Part shown: in pieces, positions 37,367-48,007 of the stretch
Layout: each line of letters begins with the position of its first letter
How positions within the stretch are numbered: position 1 is the first letter of the stretch
Source of the DNA: Planktothrix tepida PCC 9214
Lineage (GTDB): Bacteria; Cyanobacteriota; Cyanobacteriia; Cyanobacteriales; Microcoleaceae
NCBI RefSeq assembly: GCF_900009145.1
Contig: NZ_LN889812.1
Location: forward strand, 471,069 to 535,068
Direction: 5' to 3'
Length of the DNA: 64,000 bases
The notes under the pieces: generated by a model
Told to the model about the DNA's origin: nothing
The model's input: only the letters and a program-made list of their open reading frames with translations
Database searches by the model: none
Translations under genes and position numbers: made by a program

Positions 37367-37744
37367 TTACCATCCCAGGGTAGAAGCCACTTGATCTGCC
37401 AGGGTCATAGGGTCAAAGGGTTTTGCAATCACTCCTGCTATATCGAGTTGGGCAAATTGTTCTAAGTCGGTGGACTGTACTTTCGCAGTAAACAAAATGA
37501 CTGGAATTGTTGAAGTTGTTGAACTCTCCTGCAACAATTGGAATACCGTGAGTCCGTCCATGTCAGGCATCATCACATCGAGTAAGATTGCATCCGGGTG
37601 TTGAGTTTGGGCGATCTCTAGTCCTTCTTGAGCCGATACAGCCGTTAGCGTCTCCCAACCCCCTAAATTTTGCAGACAAGCCTGAATGATGATGCAGAGG
37701 TTGAGTTCATCATCAATCACCAGAATCCGTTTCGGTTTTAGCAT
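37367..37744 (-). CDS. Single-domain response regulator (receiver only)
   Basis: The 125-residue product is a second lone REC domain with ILVIDDELNLCIIIQACLQNLGGW, phosphoacceptor Asp in DAILLDVMMPDMDGLTVF, and AKPFDPMTLADQ. The adjacent phytochrome-type kinase ends 51 bases upstream, so this receiver is the most likely first phosphate acceptor. The two receivers clearly arose by duplication. Confidence 0.95.
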   Translation of the reverse strand: MLKPKRILVIDDELNLCIIIQACLQNLGGWETLTAVSAQEGLEIAQTQHPDAILLDVMMPDMDGLTVFQLLQESSTTSTIPVILFTAKVQSTDLEQFAQLDIAGVIAKPFDPMTLADQVASTLGW

Positions 37745-37794
37745 CAGTTTATGTCCTAACTACCTTAGCGACTGCTATAACATTGATTTCATAG

Positions 37795-40700
37795 TTAATC
37801 AAGTTGTTTTGGCAAAGTGAAATAGAACTTACTGCCTGCTCCAACAACACTTTCTACCCAAATTTTGCCCCCATGTTGTTGTACGATGCTTTGACAAATT
37901 GCTAAACCTAAACCAGTTCCTCCCTTTTGTCGGGAATCAGACGCATCGACTTGTTGAAATCGTCCAAAAATTGTTTCTAATTTATCAGCCGGAACACCAC
38001 GCCCTTGATCTGTCACTTCAAATAAAACCCGGTCTGCAAGTTCTTGAGCTTTAAGGGTTACGCTACTTTGAGGCAGTGAAAATTTAATCGCATTGCTAAT
38101 TAAATTAACCAGGGTTTGAATAATCCGATCACTATCTGCCCAAACTTGAGCAGAACTCGGTTCAACTAATAAGGTGATATGGCTTTGTGCTGCTAAAGAT
38201 TGCAGGGTTTTAACCGATTGTTCCATGAGGGTGATTGCATCACACCACTGCTGATTTAGTTTAACTTTCTGTGCCTCAAGTCGCTCTAAATCCAGAATGT
38301 CATTGACCAAACGGACTAAACGTTCTGTATCGTGAACGGCGATATCTAACATTTGTTGAGTCGCATCTGGCTGGTTTTTGAAGATTCCCGCAGCCAGTAA
38401 CCCCAGAGAACCCCGAATTGAAGCCAGGGGTGTTCGCAATTCATGGCTGACAATGGAGATAAACTCGCTTTTCATTTGTTCAATGATTCGACGTTCAGTG
38501 ATATCCTCGACGGTTCCCACATAACCCATAAATTGGCTGCTTGTCTGATACAAGGGAGAGGTTCTCATTTGGGCAAAACGGATAATGCCATCTGGATGAA
38601 CATAGCGAACCTCAGCCAAAAATTCCCCTTGTTCGGATAGGGTTTGTGACCATTGCTCCATGAGCCATTCTCGGTCTTCGGGGTGAACAAATGCTAACCA
38701 ACCGTCTCCCAAGGCCTGATCAAAGGTGTAGCCACAAATTGCTTGACAACGGGGATTGGTATAAATCCATTGTCCCTGGGCATCGATGCGGAAGATCCCG
38801 ACCGGAGAATTCTCACTTAAAAACCGGAATTCCGCTTCACTCTGCTGCAATGCGATCGCTACTTGCTGACGTTCCTTGAGTTCGTTCTGAAGTTGTTGGT
38901 AGAGTTCCGATTGCTGAATGGCGATCGCCATTTGATTCGCCAACTGCTGAATTAATTCGATTTCCCCAGGTTGCCATTCTCTTGGCCGTGAACATTGATG
39001 AGTAATTAACAATCCCCAAAGATGATTATTTTGGAGAATGGGAACGACCAGTTCGGCTCTGACTTGAATCTGTTCGAGAAATTCCACCATACAAGGCAGT
39101 AACGCTTCGTTGCAAAGGCGGTCAGTCAGGGTAAACACTTTCCCCTGAGCGTAAATCTCACGGCAGTGTTCGGGGAATGCCTCTTCGGGTAAGGTGATAT
39201 TGGCAATTTTTGGCCATTGGGGTGCGATAGCCTCCGCAATCACTGTTCCGGTATAGTCAGGCCAAATACGATAAACCACTACTCGGTCAGCCCCCAACAC
39301 TTGTTGCACTTGATGAACGCTGGTATGGAGGATTTCTGTAAACTCTAAGGATTGGCGGATTTGTTGAGCCACTGTCACCATCAATCGTTCTCGTTCCATC
39401 TGCTGTTGTAAGGTGGCTTGAGAGCGTTCGAGGGCTTGAGTTCGTTGTTGCACTCGCATTTCTAACTCTTGATTGAGTTGCTGTAAAGTAGCTTCAGCTT
39501 GCTTGCGTGCTGTAATATCTCGTTGCACTGCTATCCAATTGGTATACCCGCCCGTGTTATCTGCAACGGGTACAATACTAATTTCAACCCAATACGGCGA
39601 ACCGTCTTTGCGATAGTTAATCAGGTCAACTCTGACAGGTTGCCAGTTTTGTAAAGCCGTGCGAATTTGTTCTAAAGCGGTTCGGTCTGTGTTTTCCCCT
39701 TGCAAGAGTCGTGGCGTTTTGCCCAAAACTTCCTCTGGGGTATAGCCCGTCATGTGAGTAAAGGCAGGATTGACATAAATAATCCGGGGGCCAGGGTCGT
39801 TAATGGGTTCGGCCTCAGTAATCACAACTGAATCATTTGTTGAGAGAATAACGGACTCAAGAAGATGCAGTTGGGTTTCTCTGGCTTTGCGATCGCTAAT
39901 CTCCACCACCGTTCCCAACATCCGCAGAGTTTCACCCTCAGTGTTATAGAAAAATTTACCCTTCGCCTCAATCCAGTGGAGACTTCCATCCGGCCAAACG
40001 ACTCGGAATTGATGCTCATAATCCTTCTGTTTTTCCCGGCGTGCTTCTTCTACGGCTAAAGCAATTGTGGCTCGATCTTCTGAATAAATGCAGGCTTCAA
40101 ACGCTTCATAAGTGCCATTAAATGTTCCAGGTTCTAACCCAAATAACTGTTCATGACCCCTTGACCAAGTAATCTGATTAGTCAGTAAATCCCAATCCCA
40201 AATGCCCATTTGAGCCGCAGACAAAGCCAGGGTTAATTGTTGATTAATTTTGGCGATTTCATCCGCTTTCCGCAAGACAATTCCAATAATTGCACTTCTG
40301 AGTTTTAAAGCAATTTCAATTTCACAGGGTTGCCAAGGTAAAGACTTTAATCGAACCGTTTCTTGCCACAAATCAAAGGATTTGCGAGGGGTTAGTTGCA
40401 CATCTCCATTCTGCTTAATTTCAACAGGTTTATTTGGATTTCCAGCCCAATTTACCGTTTGAATTAATTCTGGGCGAAACCACAACACATACTGCTTGTG
40501 GATGTGAGATAAAGAAAGTGCCAGCAATCCACTGCCAATATCTTTAAATTTCTCAGCCGTTGGATACAGTTTAGACAAAGAATCCGTATAAACAATATCT
40601 TGATTCAGGGGAGTTATTAACTCATTAATTAACCCTTGAATATCAGCGATTTCAGGAGTTTGCCCAATCAAAGTTAAATTTTCATTCGCACAAATCGCTA

Positions 40701-41799
40701 CTCCTTGAGCACCAACTAATTCTATTAAATGATTTCTTTCTTTTAACAAACCCGTGACAAAATTCTCTTCTTCAGAAATTGCTTCGATAAATTTTGCCAG
40801 AATTGAGTTTAATTTAATCCGATAATCTAAAGTTTCATTCTCTTCTTTAGAATTGAGTTCTAAAGCCATCACTTTCCCTAAAAGCTCGCAAGCAGCACGG
40901 ATTTCATAAGAAACAGACTTGGGTGATTGATGATGACAAGCGATTAACCCCCAGAGTTTTTGGTTCCGCATTAAGGAAATAGACATTGAAGCTCCAACCC
41001 CCATATTTTTGAGATACTCAATATGGATTGGAGAAACGCTTCTTAACACACTAAAGCTGAGATCGAGGGGGTGATTTGTGAGGGGATTATTAACCGGAAA
41101 AAGTTCAACAGCTTGGTAATTGACATCAGGAATTAACCGCAGTAAATTTAACCCATACAAATGCCTTGCTTGTCGGGGAATGTCTGAAGCCGGATAGTGT
41201 AAACCCAAGTAAGGATTCAATTCCTCTAATTTATCTTCGGCAATAATTGTACCTGCATCTTCCGCATCAAATTGGTAGACCATCACTCGGTCAAACCCAG
41301 TTAGTTTTCGGATTTCCTTAACAATTGTTTGGCAGAGTTCATTTAAAGTAAATGTTTTTTGAATTTGGGCTAGGGGTGCTTGAACTAAATGATAAAGGCT
41401 AAAAAAATGACTAAATTGTTTTGAGGTTACAGGTTCTAATTCAAGAATTAAAACACCATCTGAACGATGAAGAATTCCATCAAAAAACCGTTGTTTTTTT
41501 TGAGTCTTAATTGATAATTTGAGTGGATTTATAGTTCCCAAGCCTTCATCTCGTTTTTGATGAATTTGTTCAATGAAGCGTGATTCAAGAATTTTATCTA
41601 ATTTTTTTCTTAAAAGTTTTTGAGGATGAATTCCAAGAAGGTTAAAAGTATTGTTGCTAACTTGTAAAATTTTTAGCTGAGGTTCTTGTAGAACAAAAAG
41701 AATACCATGAGCCTGAATCAATCCCGGAATGTGAATTGGTTCTGTGTCACAGTTCGTTAGATCAACTGTTGATGGAAATAAAGGATCTATTTGATTCAT
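37795..41799 (-). CDS. Phytochrome-type hybrid photoreceptor histidine kinase
   Basis: The 1334-residue product starts with a photosensory module of PAS, GAF and PHY domains (about 15-500). Cys17 in DLTNCDTEPIHIPG is the biliverdin-attachment position of bacteriophytochromes. PASDIPRQARHLYGLN is the GAF core. The Cph1-type GAF cysteine is replaced (VSPIHIEYL). Two PAS domains (about 520-760) and a coiled coil follow, then a second GAF near 810-980 that resembles cyanobacteriochromes, with Cys903 in ALLPCMVEFLEQIQVRAEL. A further PAS, HisKA (His1119 in SHELRTPL) and HATPase (GRGVPADKLETIFGRF; GGTGLGLAICQSI) complete the kinase. There is no fused receiver. Confidence 0.95.
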   Translation of the reverse strand: MNQIDPLFPSTVDLTNCDTEPIHIPGLIQAHGILFVLQEPQLKILQVSNNTFNLLGIHPQKLLRKKLDKILESRFIEQIHQKRDEGLGTINPLKLSIKTQKKQRFFDGILHRSDGVLILELEPVTSKQFSHFFSLYHLVQAPLAQIQKTFTLNELCQTIVKEIRKLTGFDRVMVYQFDAEDAGTIIAEDKLEELNPYLGLHYPASDIPRQARHLYGLNLLRLIPDVNYQAVELFPVNNPLTNHPLDLSFSVLRSVSPIHIEYLKNMGVGASMSISLMRNQKLWGLIACHHQSPKSVSYEIRAACELLGKVMALELNSKEENETLDYRIKLNSILAKFIEAISEEENFVTGLLKERNHLIELVGAQGVAICANENLTLIGQTPEIADIQGLINELITPLNQDIVYTDSLSKLYPTAEKFKDIGSGLLALSLSHIHKQYVLWFRPELIQTVNWAGNPNKPVEIKQNGDVQLTPRKSFDLWQETVRLKSLPWQPCEIEIALKLRSAIIGIVLRKADEIAKINQQLTLALSAAQMGIWDWDLLTNQITWSRGHEQLFGLEPGTFNGTYEAFEACIYSEDRATIALAVEEARREKQKDYEHQFRVVWPDGSLHWIEAKGKFFYNTEGETLRMLGTVVEISDRKARETQLHLLESVILSTNDSVVITEAEPINDPGPRIIYVNPAFTHMTGYTPEEVLGKTPRLLQGENTDRTALEQIRTALQNWQPVRVDLINYRKDGSPYWVEISIVPVADNTGGYTNWIAVQRDITARKQAEATLQQLNQELEMRVQQRTQALERSQATLQQQMERERLMVTVAQQIRQSLEFTEILHTSVHQVQQVLGADRVVVYRIWPDYTGTVIAEAIAPQWPKIANITLPEEAFPEHCREIYAQGKVFTLTDRLCNEALLPCMVEFLEQIQVRAELVVPILQNNHLWGLLITHQCSRPREWQPGEIELIQQLANQMAIAIQQSELYQQLQNELKERQQVAIALQQSEAEFRFLSENSPVGIFRIDAQGQWIYTNPRCQAICGYTFDQALGDGWLAFVHPEDREWLMEQWSQTLSEQGEFLAEVRYVHPDGIIRFAQMRTSPLYQTSSQFMGYVGTVEDITERRIIEQMKSEFISIVSHELRTPLASIRGSLGLLAAGIFKNQPDATQQMLDIAVHDTERLVRLVNDILDLERLEAQKVKLNQQWCDAITLMEQSVKTLQSLAAQSHITLLVEPSSAQVWADSDRIIQTLVNLISNAIKFSLPQSSVTLKAQELADRVLFEVTDQGRGVPADKLETIFGRFQQVDASDSRQKGGTGLGLAICQSIVQQHGGKIWVESVVGAGSKFYFTLPKQLD

Positions 41800-41946
41800 C
41801 TTTAGATTTGACCTAGGGCTAGGGGTCAGTTCAGTTATGTCATCAAAGATATAGCAAGGTTAAATCAATCAATGATTGATTGAAATAATTGTTGATATAT
41901 AGCAAGTCTAAATCAGTTGTATAAATGTCTTAAAATCTAATTGATC

Positions 41947-41974
41947 GTAGGGGCGAGGCACGCCTCGCCCCTAC
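41947..41974. repeat. 28-bp near-perfect palindrome, GTAGGGGCGAGG family
   Basis: GTAGGGGCGAGG (41947-41958), a four-base centre and CCTCGCCCCTAC (41963-41974) form this element between the glmS 3' end and the phytochrome gene start. It has the same length and GTAG...CTAC ends as the GTAGAGACG family but different inner sequence. Related, decayed copies occur at 61885-61909 and 63372-63396. Confidence 0.92.
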
Positions 41975-42053
41975 ACGAGGATTTGTGTCTATTTTATCGT
42001 AAAGTGTACAACTTTATTGTTGTTTGACAACATTTGTACAAAATCTAACCGAA

Positions 42054-43982
<1,929 letters not shown>

Positions 43983-44146
43983 ACTTCACAACTCCTACTT
44001 TAATTGCCTTGATCTTACAATTTGGAACCATTCTATTCCGGTAGAGCATCAAGAAGCTATAAAACATAACCCACCATTTCACCCTATTTAGTTCCAGTGC
44101 GTCAGTCCTGGTACTATATTGACGACGCAGACATTAGGGAAATCCA

Positions 44147-45244
44147 GTGGAGCCAAATTTTCAACCTCTCAATCCTGAGAATCCTGGGGTACAGGAAGTC
44201 ATACAATATATGTTGTCACGTCGTCAGTTTCTTGTGTTAGGTACTGGCTCTTTTGTGACAACACTGATGCTTTCAAGCTTGATAGGGGAAGCTGAATCTG
44301 CTCAAAATACCGATGTTTCTTCTGCAAGCAATTCAATCAAAAGTGAGGTAAAAAGAATGGATATTCAGCCCACTAATCCTGACTATTTTATTCCCAATCG
44401 ATTTCAAGGAAAAACGATTTTAATTACAGGTGCGGCGACGGGAATTGGATCGGCTACGGCGATTAGAGCCGCTCGTGAGGGTGCTAATGTGGTGGGAGTT
44501 GACCGCAAGGAAAAAGAACTCAATCAGACCATTAGCAACATTAAAGGGGAAGGACATAATGCGATCGCAATTGTCGGGAATGTGGTAGAAACGGCATTAT
44601 GCGATCGTATGGTAACAGAAGCGGTGAAGGTCTTTGGCGGTGTCGATTTGGTGCTGAATGCGGCGGGAGTCATGGATGGAGGCGATCCGGCTCAACCTCT
44701 GAATTTTGAAGGTCAACGCAATTTGTTACCTAATTCAATTCATCTGGCTACTGATGAATATTGGGATGCTGTGGTAGCAACGAATACAACGGGTGTATTT
44801 AAGTCGATGCGCTCAGAACTGCGACAGATGGTTGCACAGGGTCAAGGGGGAGCTATTGTTAATATTGGTTCGATTGCAGGCTTAACCGGATTAGCTGGAA
44901 ATCCCGCCTACGTTGCTAGTAAACACGGAGTTACAGGCTTAACGCGAAATGCAGCCCTAGATTATGCGCCTTACGGGATTCGCATCAACTCAGTTAATAT
45001 GGCAGCCACAGATACACCAATGGTAGCGAGAGCGGGTGAATTTGTGCAAGCCAGCAAAAAATCTGGAGAGGGTAGCTCAATGGGTGGACTCAAACTCCAG
45101 AGCATTTTGTCTGCTGTTGATTCTAAACATCGTTCGGCTACGGTTTGGGAACAAGGAGCTATTATTCTGTTTCTTTTGTCTCCAGATGCTTCTAATTTAA
45201 CGGGTTGTACTTATGCGACGGATGGAGGTTGGACGGCTTACTAA
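44147..45244 (+). CDS. Short-chain dehydrogenase/reductase with a Tat-like signal
   Basis: The C-terminal 270 residues form a classical SDR: cofactor motif TGAATGIGSATAIRAAREGANVVGVD, NAAG, catalytic Ser in VNIGSIAGLTG and YVASKHG (YxxxK), and the C-terminal LTGCTYATDGGWTAY. The N-terminus contains SRRQFLVLGTGSFVTTLMLSSLIGEAESA, a twin-arginine signal with a hydrophobic core, which is unusual for SDRs. The frame starts at GTG 44147; the ATG at 44210 (MLSRRQFL) is an alternative start directly before the Tat motif. Substrate is unknown. Confidence 0.9.
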   Translation: MEPNFQPLNPENPGVQEVIQYMLSRRQFLVLGTGSFVTTLMLSSLIGEAESAQNTDVSSASNSIKSEVKRMDIQPTNPDYFIPNRFQGKTILITGAATGIGSATAIRAAREGANVVGVDRKEKELNQTISNIKGEGHNAIAIVGNVVETALCDRMVTEAVKVFGGVDLVLNAAGVMDGGDPAQPLNFEGQRNLLPNSIHLATDEYWDAVVATNTTGVFKSMRSELRQMVAQGQGGAIVNIGSIAGLTGLAGNPAYVASKHGVTGLTRNAALDYAPYGIRINSVNMAATDTPMVARAGEFVQASKKSGEGSSMGGLKLQSILSAVDSKHRSATVWEQGAIILFLLSPDASNLTGCTYATDGGWTAY

Positions 45245-45455
45245 AGAGATTTAGTTCGACCGAGTGTAATAGCCTAGCTACCAAAATTATATAATATGAA
45301 ATCCTTAAGTATTTGCTATCAATAATAAATGGGGTAACTCATCACTTTTTACTATCTCCTATTTCCTATTTTATTGTCCCCTCTGTTCCCTTTTCCCTCT
45401 AGTATTAATTTAAGGATTTCATATCAGAATCTGCGATCGCTTACAACAACCCAAT

Positions 45456-46577
45456 TTATAAAGAAATCGGAATTTTATTGTGGGGAGTTTGTTGACGATA
45501 GCGATAATAAGCCGCACAAGCACCTTCAGAAGAAACCATCGGCGCGCCTAACGGATGTTCAGGAGTACAACGGGTTCCAAAAGCAGAACATTGATGGGGT
45601 TTTTTAATTCCTTGAAGAATTTCTCCGCTAATACAGTCAGCACAGGGAGAAGAAACGGGAATTAACCGTTGAGAATTAAACCGTTTTTGAGCATCAAAAT
45701 CAATATATTTCTGTTTAATTCCTAACCCACTTTGGGGAATTTCCCCCAAACCTCGCCATTGACGGGGGACAATTTCAAACACTTCTTGAATAATTGTTTT
45801 AGCGGTTTCATTTCCTTCTCGACGCACGGAACGATTATATTGATTTTCGAGTTTATATTCGCTGTTTTCTAACTGTTGAATACAGAAATAAATCCCTTGT
45901 AAAATATCAACAGGTTCAAACCCAGTAACAACAATAGGAATTTGATATTTTTCAACAATAGGTTCATATTCCGTATATCCCATAATGGTGCAAACATGAC
46001 CCGCCGCTAAGAAGCCTTGAACTTGACAATTAGGACTAGATAAAATAGCTTCCATCGCTGGAGGAACAAGCACATGGGAAACTAACAGGGAGAAATTATT
46101 AATGTTTTGTTGAGCCGCTTGATAAACTGCCATTGCCGTTGTTGGAGCGGTGGTTTCAAAACCAACGGCGAAGAAAATTACTTCTTTTGTCGGGTTTTGT
46201 TGGGCAATTTTTAAACAGTCTAAGGGGTTATAAACTATTCTAACATCTGCCCCAGTTGCTTTAACGCTTAAGAGGTCTTTTTCACTCCCTGGAACCCGTA
46301 ACATATCGCCAAAGGAACAGAGAATAATATTAGGTAAAGAAGCGAGAGCAATGGCTTGATCAATAATATTAATATCGGTAACACAAACGGGACAGCCTGG
46401 GCCATGAATTAAGGTAATTTCTGAGGGTAATAATTCATCAATGCCATATTTAACAATAGAGTGGGTTTGTCCCCCACAAATTTCCATAATTGTCCAAGGT
46501 TTTGTGGTAATAGCTGCGATCGCTTTTGCATAATCCTGGGCTAATTTAGCATCTCGATATTCATCAACAAATTTCAT
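45456..46577 (-). CDS. hypD: Hydrogenase maturation protein HypD
   Basis: The 373-residue product is HypD, which with HypC assembles the Fe(CN)2CO unit of [NiFe] hydrogenases. It has [21 protein letters not shown] (near residues 31-51), [11 protein letters not shown], the central [11 protein letters not shown], and C-terminal cysteines ([15 protein letters not shown], then [31 protein letters not shown]) for its [4Fe-4S] cluster. It is the last gene of the minus-strand fermentation set, about 10 kb from hypC and divergent from the hox genes it serves. Confidence 0.97.
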   Translation of the reverse strand: MKFVDEYRDAKLAQDYAKAIAAITTKPWTIMEICGGQTHSIVKYGIDELLPSEITLIHGPGCPVCVTDINIIDQAIALASLPNIILCSFGDMLRVPGSEKDLLSVKATGADVRIVYNPLDCLKIAQQNPTKEVIFFAVGFETTAPTTAMAVYQAAQQNINNFSLLVSHVLVPPAMEAILSSPNCQVQGFLAAGHVCTIMGYTEYEPIVEKYQIPIVVTGFEPVDILQGIYFCIQQLENSEYKLENQYNRSVRREGNETAKTIIQEVFEIVPRQWRGLGEIPQSGLGIKQKYIDFDAQKRFNSQRLIPVSSPCADCISGEILQGIKKPHQCSAFGTRCTPEHPLGAPMVSSEGACAAYYRYRQQTPHNKIPISL

Positions 46578-46617
46578 AATATTTTTATAATAAATGGCTG
46601 AATTATAACTATACTAT

Positions 46618-46912
46618 AACCCTAGTTCCTGGGTTCTACCCAGGAATCATAAATGTAGGCTCTGCCTACGGTAATTAAAATAGAATAGAGGCAGAGCCGC
46701 CATCAGAAGTTCCCCGGTAGAACCAGGGAACAAGGAATAGTTAAACTAAACTATGACCCAGTTAACCCCTAGTTCCTGGGTTCTACCCAGGAATCATAAA
46801 TGTAGGCTCTGCCTACGGTAAATTAAAAATAGAATAGAGGCAGAGCCTCTATCAGAAGTTCCCCGGTAGAACCAGGGAACAAGGAATAGTTAAACTAAAC
46901 TATGACCGAGTT
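46618..46912. repeat. Tandem duplication of a ~147-bp palindrome-rich unit
   Basis: Copy 1 (46618-46763) and copy 2 (46764-46912) are almost identical and directly adjacent. Each contains TAGTTCCTGGGTTCTACC near one end and GGTAGAACCAGGGAACAAGG near the other, which pair with each other, and inner arms GGCTCTGCCTA / AGGCAGAGCC. Each also carries the sequence that encodes the last residues of the adjacent flavoprotein gene (AAACTATGACC..GAGTT on the plus strand). Copy 1 is thus a duplicate including the gene end. Together they fill the gap between hypD and the flavoprotein gene. Confidence 0.93.
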
Positions 46913-47900
46913 TATAAGAGGTAATTGTCTTCATGTATTGAGCTCGTTCATAGGCAGATTCATCCTCACAATGGAGTTGAGACATAGAACCCTGCATTTG
47001 TTTCACGGACTCATATTCGTGTTCTTCCATCCAGTGTTTCATTTCATCTTCCATGACTTTAATATAATTAAAACCATGTCGAAGTAATGCAGAACAAACT
47101 TGAGTCACTTTTGCCCCAGCCATTAACATTTTAATGGCATCATGACCCCGTTGAACGCCACTGGTACAAGCTAAATCAGCGTTAATTCGACCATATAAAA
47201 TCGCTATCCAACGCATGGGTAAACGCATATCATGGGGATTGCTTAAAACAGAACCCGGTTCAACAATTAATTCCTCTGCGTTAATATCCGGTTGCAGGAA
47301 ACGATTAAATAACACTAAACCATCCGCCCCAGCATTGCAGAATTGTTTCGCCATATTCGCCATATTGCTAAAATACGGGCTCACTTTTAACGCAACGGGA
47401 ATGGTCACTTCTGCTTTAACTTCTCGCAGAGTATTCAGATAGTTTTGTTCGACTTGTTCTCCGGTTAAATCAAAGTCTGTAGGAACATAATAAACGTTTA
47501 ATTCAATTGCATCAGCCCCAGCTTGTTGCATCAATTGAGCATATTCCACCCAACCCCCAGAAGAAAAGCCGTTTAAACTGGCAATAATCGGAATATTCGT
47601 GCATTCTTTCGCTTGGCGAATATGTTCTAAATACAGTTCTGGCCCAACGTGATATTCATCCGGTTCAGGGAAATAACTTAACGCTTCTGCAAAGCTATTA
47701 GTTCCGTATTCTAAATGATGATGCAGTTCAAATTTTTCTCGGAGTAATTGTTCCTCAAATAAGGAATGTAAAACCACCGCCGCCGCCCCAGCATCTTCTA
47801 AACGTTTCACATTATCAATATCTTCTGAAAGGGGAGCCGCCGCAGAAGGAACGATGGGAGTCCGTAAATTTAAGCCGAGATATGTTGTTGATAAATCCAT
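46890..47900 (-). CDS. Dihydroorotate dehydrogenase-like flavoprotein
   Basis: The 336-residue product is a DHOD-like FMN TIM barrel: LGLNLRTPIVPSAAAPLSEDIDNVKRLEDAGAAAVVLHSLFEEQ, IASLNGFSSGGWVEYAQLMQQAGADAIELNVY, and the C-terminal LACTSGVQRGHDAIKMLMAGAKVTQVCSALL. Homologues occur next to nifJ in cyanobacteria; whether it acts on dihydroorotate is unproven and its genome context suggests a redox role in anaerobic metabolism. It lies 107 bases after nifJ, likely in one operon. Its last codons lie within a tandemly duplicated repeat. Confidence 0.9.
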   Translation of the reverse strand: MDLSTTYLGLNLRTPIVPSAAAPLSEDIDNVKRLEDAGAAAVVLHSLFEEQLLREKFELHHHLEYGTNSFAEALSYFPEPDEYHVGPELYLEHIRQAKECTNIPIIASLNGFSSGGWVEYAQLMQQAGADAIELNVYYVPTDFDLTGEQVEQNYLNTLREVKAEVTIPVALKVSPYFSNMANMAKQFCNAGADGLVLFNRFLQPDINAEELIVEPGSVLSNPHDMRLPMRWIAILYGRINADLACTSGVQRGHDAIKMLMAGAKVTQVCSALLRHGFNYIKVMEDEMKHWMEEHEYESVKQMQGSMSQLHCEDESAYERAQYMKTITSYKLGHSLV

Positions 47901-47938
47901 TGTTTTTTCGTCCTCGGTTTGCAGATGGGATCAGTTAA

Positions 47939-48001
47939 TTAGAAACCGGGTTTCTTTTCCTAGATTGTAAGGATAACTAACAGTTAGTTAGAAACCCGGT
48001 T
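47939..48001. repeat. Inverted repeat of AGAAACCGGGTTTCT type between nifJ and the flavoprotein gene
   Basis: AGAAACCGGGTTTCT occurs near 47941-47955 and a related AGAAACCCGGTTCCT near 47991-48003, flanking TAACTAACAGTTAGTTA, itself an inverted repeat. GAAACCGGGTTTC is a palindrome. The element follows the nifJ stop by a few bases and may form a hairpin in the transcript. Confidence 0.6.
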
Positions 48002-48007
48002 CCTTGT

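Noticed and set aside
39681-39800. LOV photoreceptor domain in the phytochrome kinase
   Set aside because: The PAS domain reads GKTPRLLQGE where a LOV domain needs GxNCRFLQ; the flavin-binding cysteine is missing.
45374-45607. Plus-strand frame of 77 codons overlapping the 3' end of hypD
   Set aside because: It is antisense to the conserved C-terminal cysteine region of HypD.
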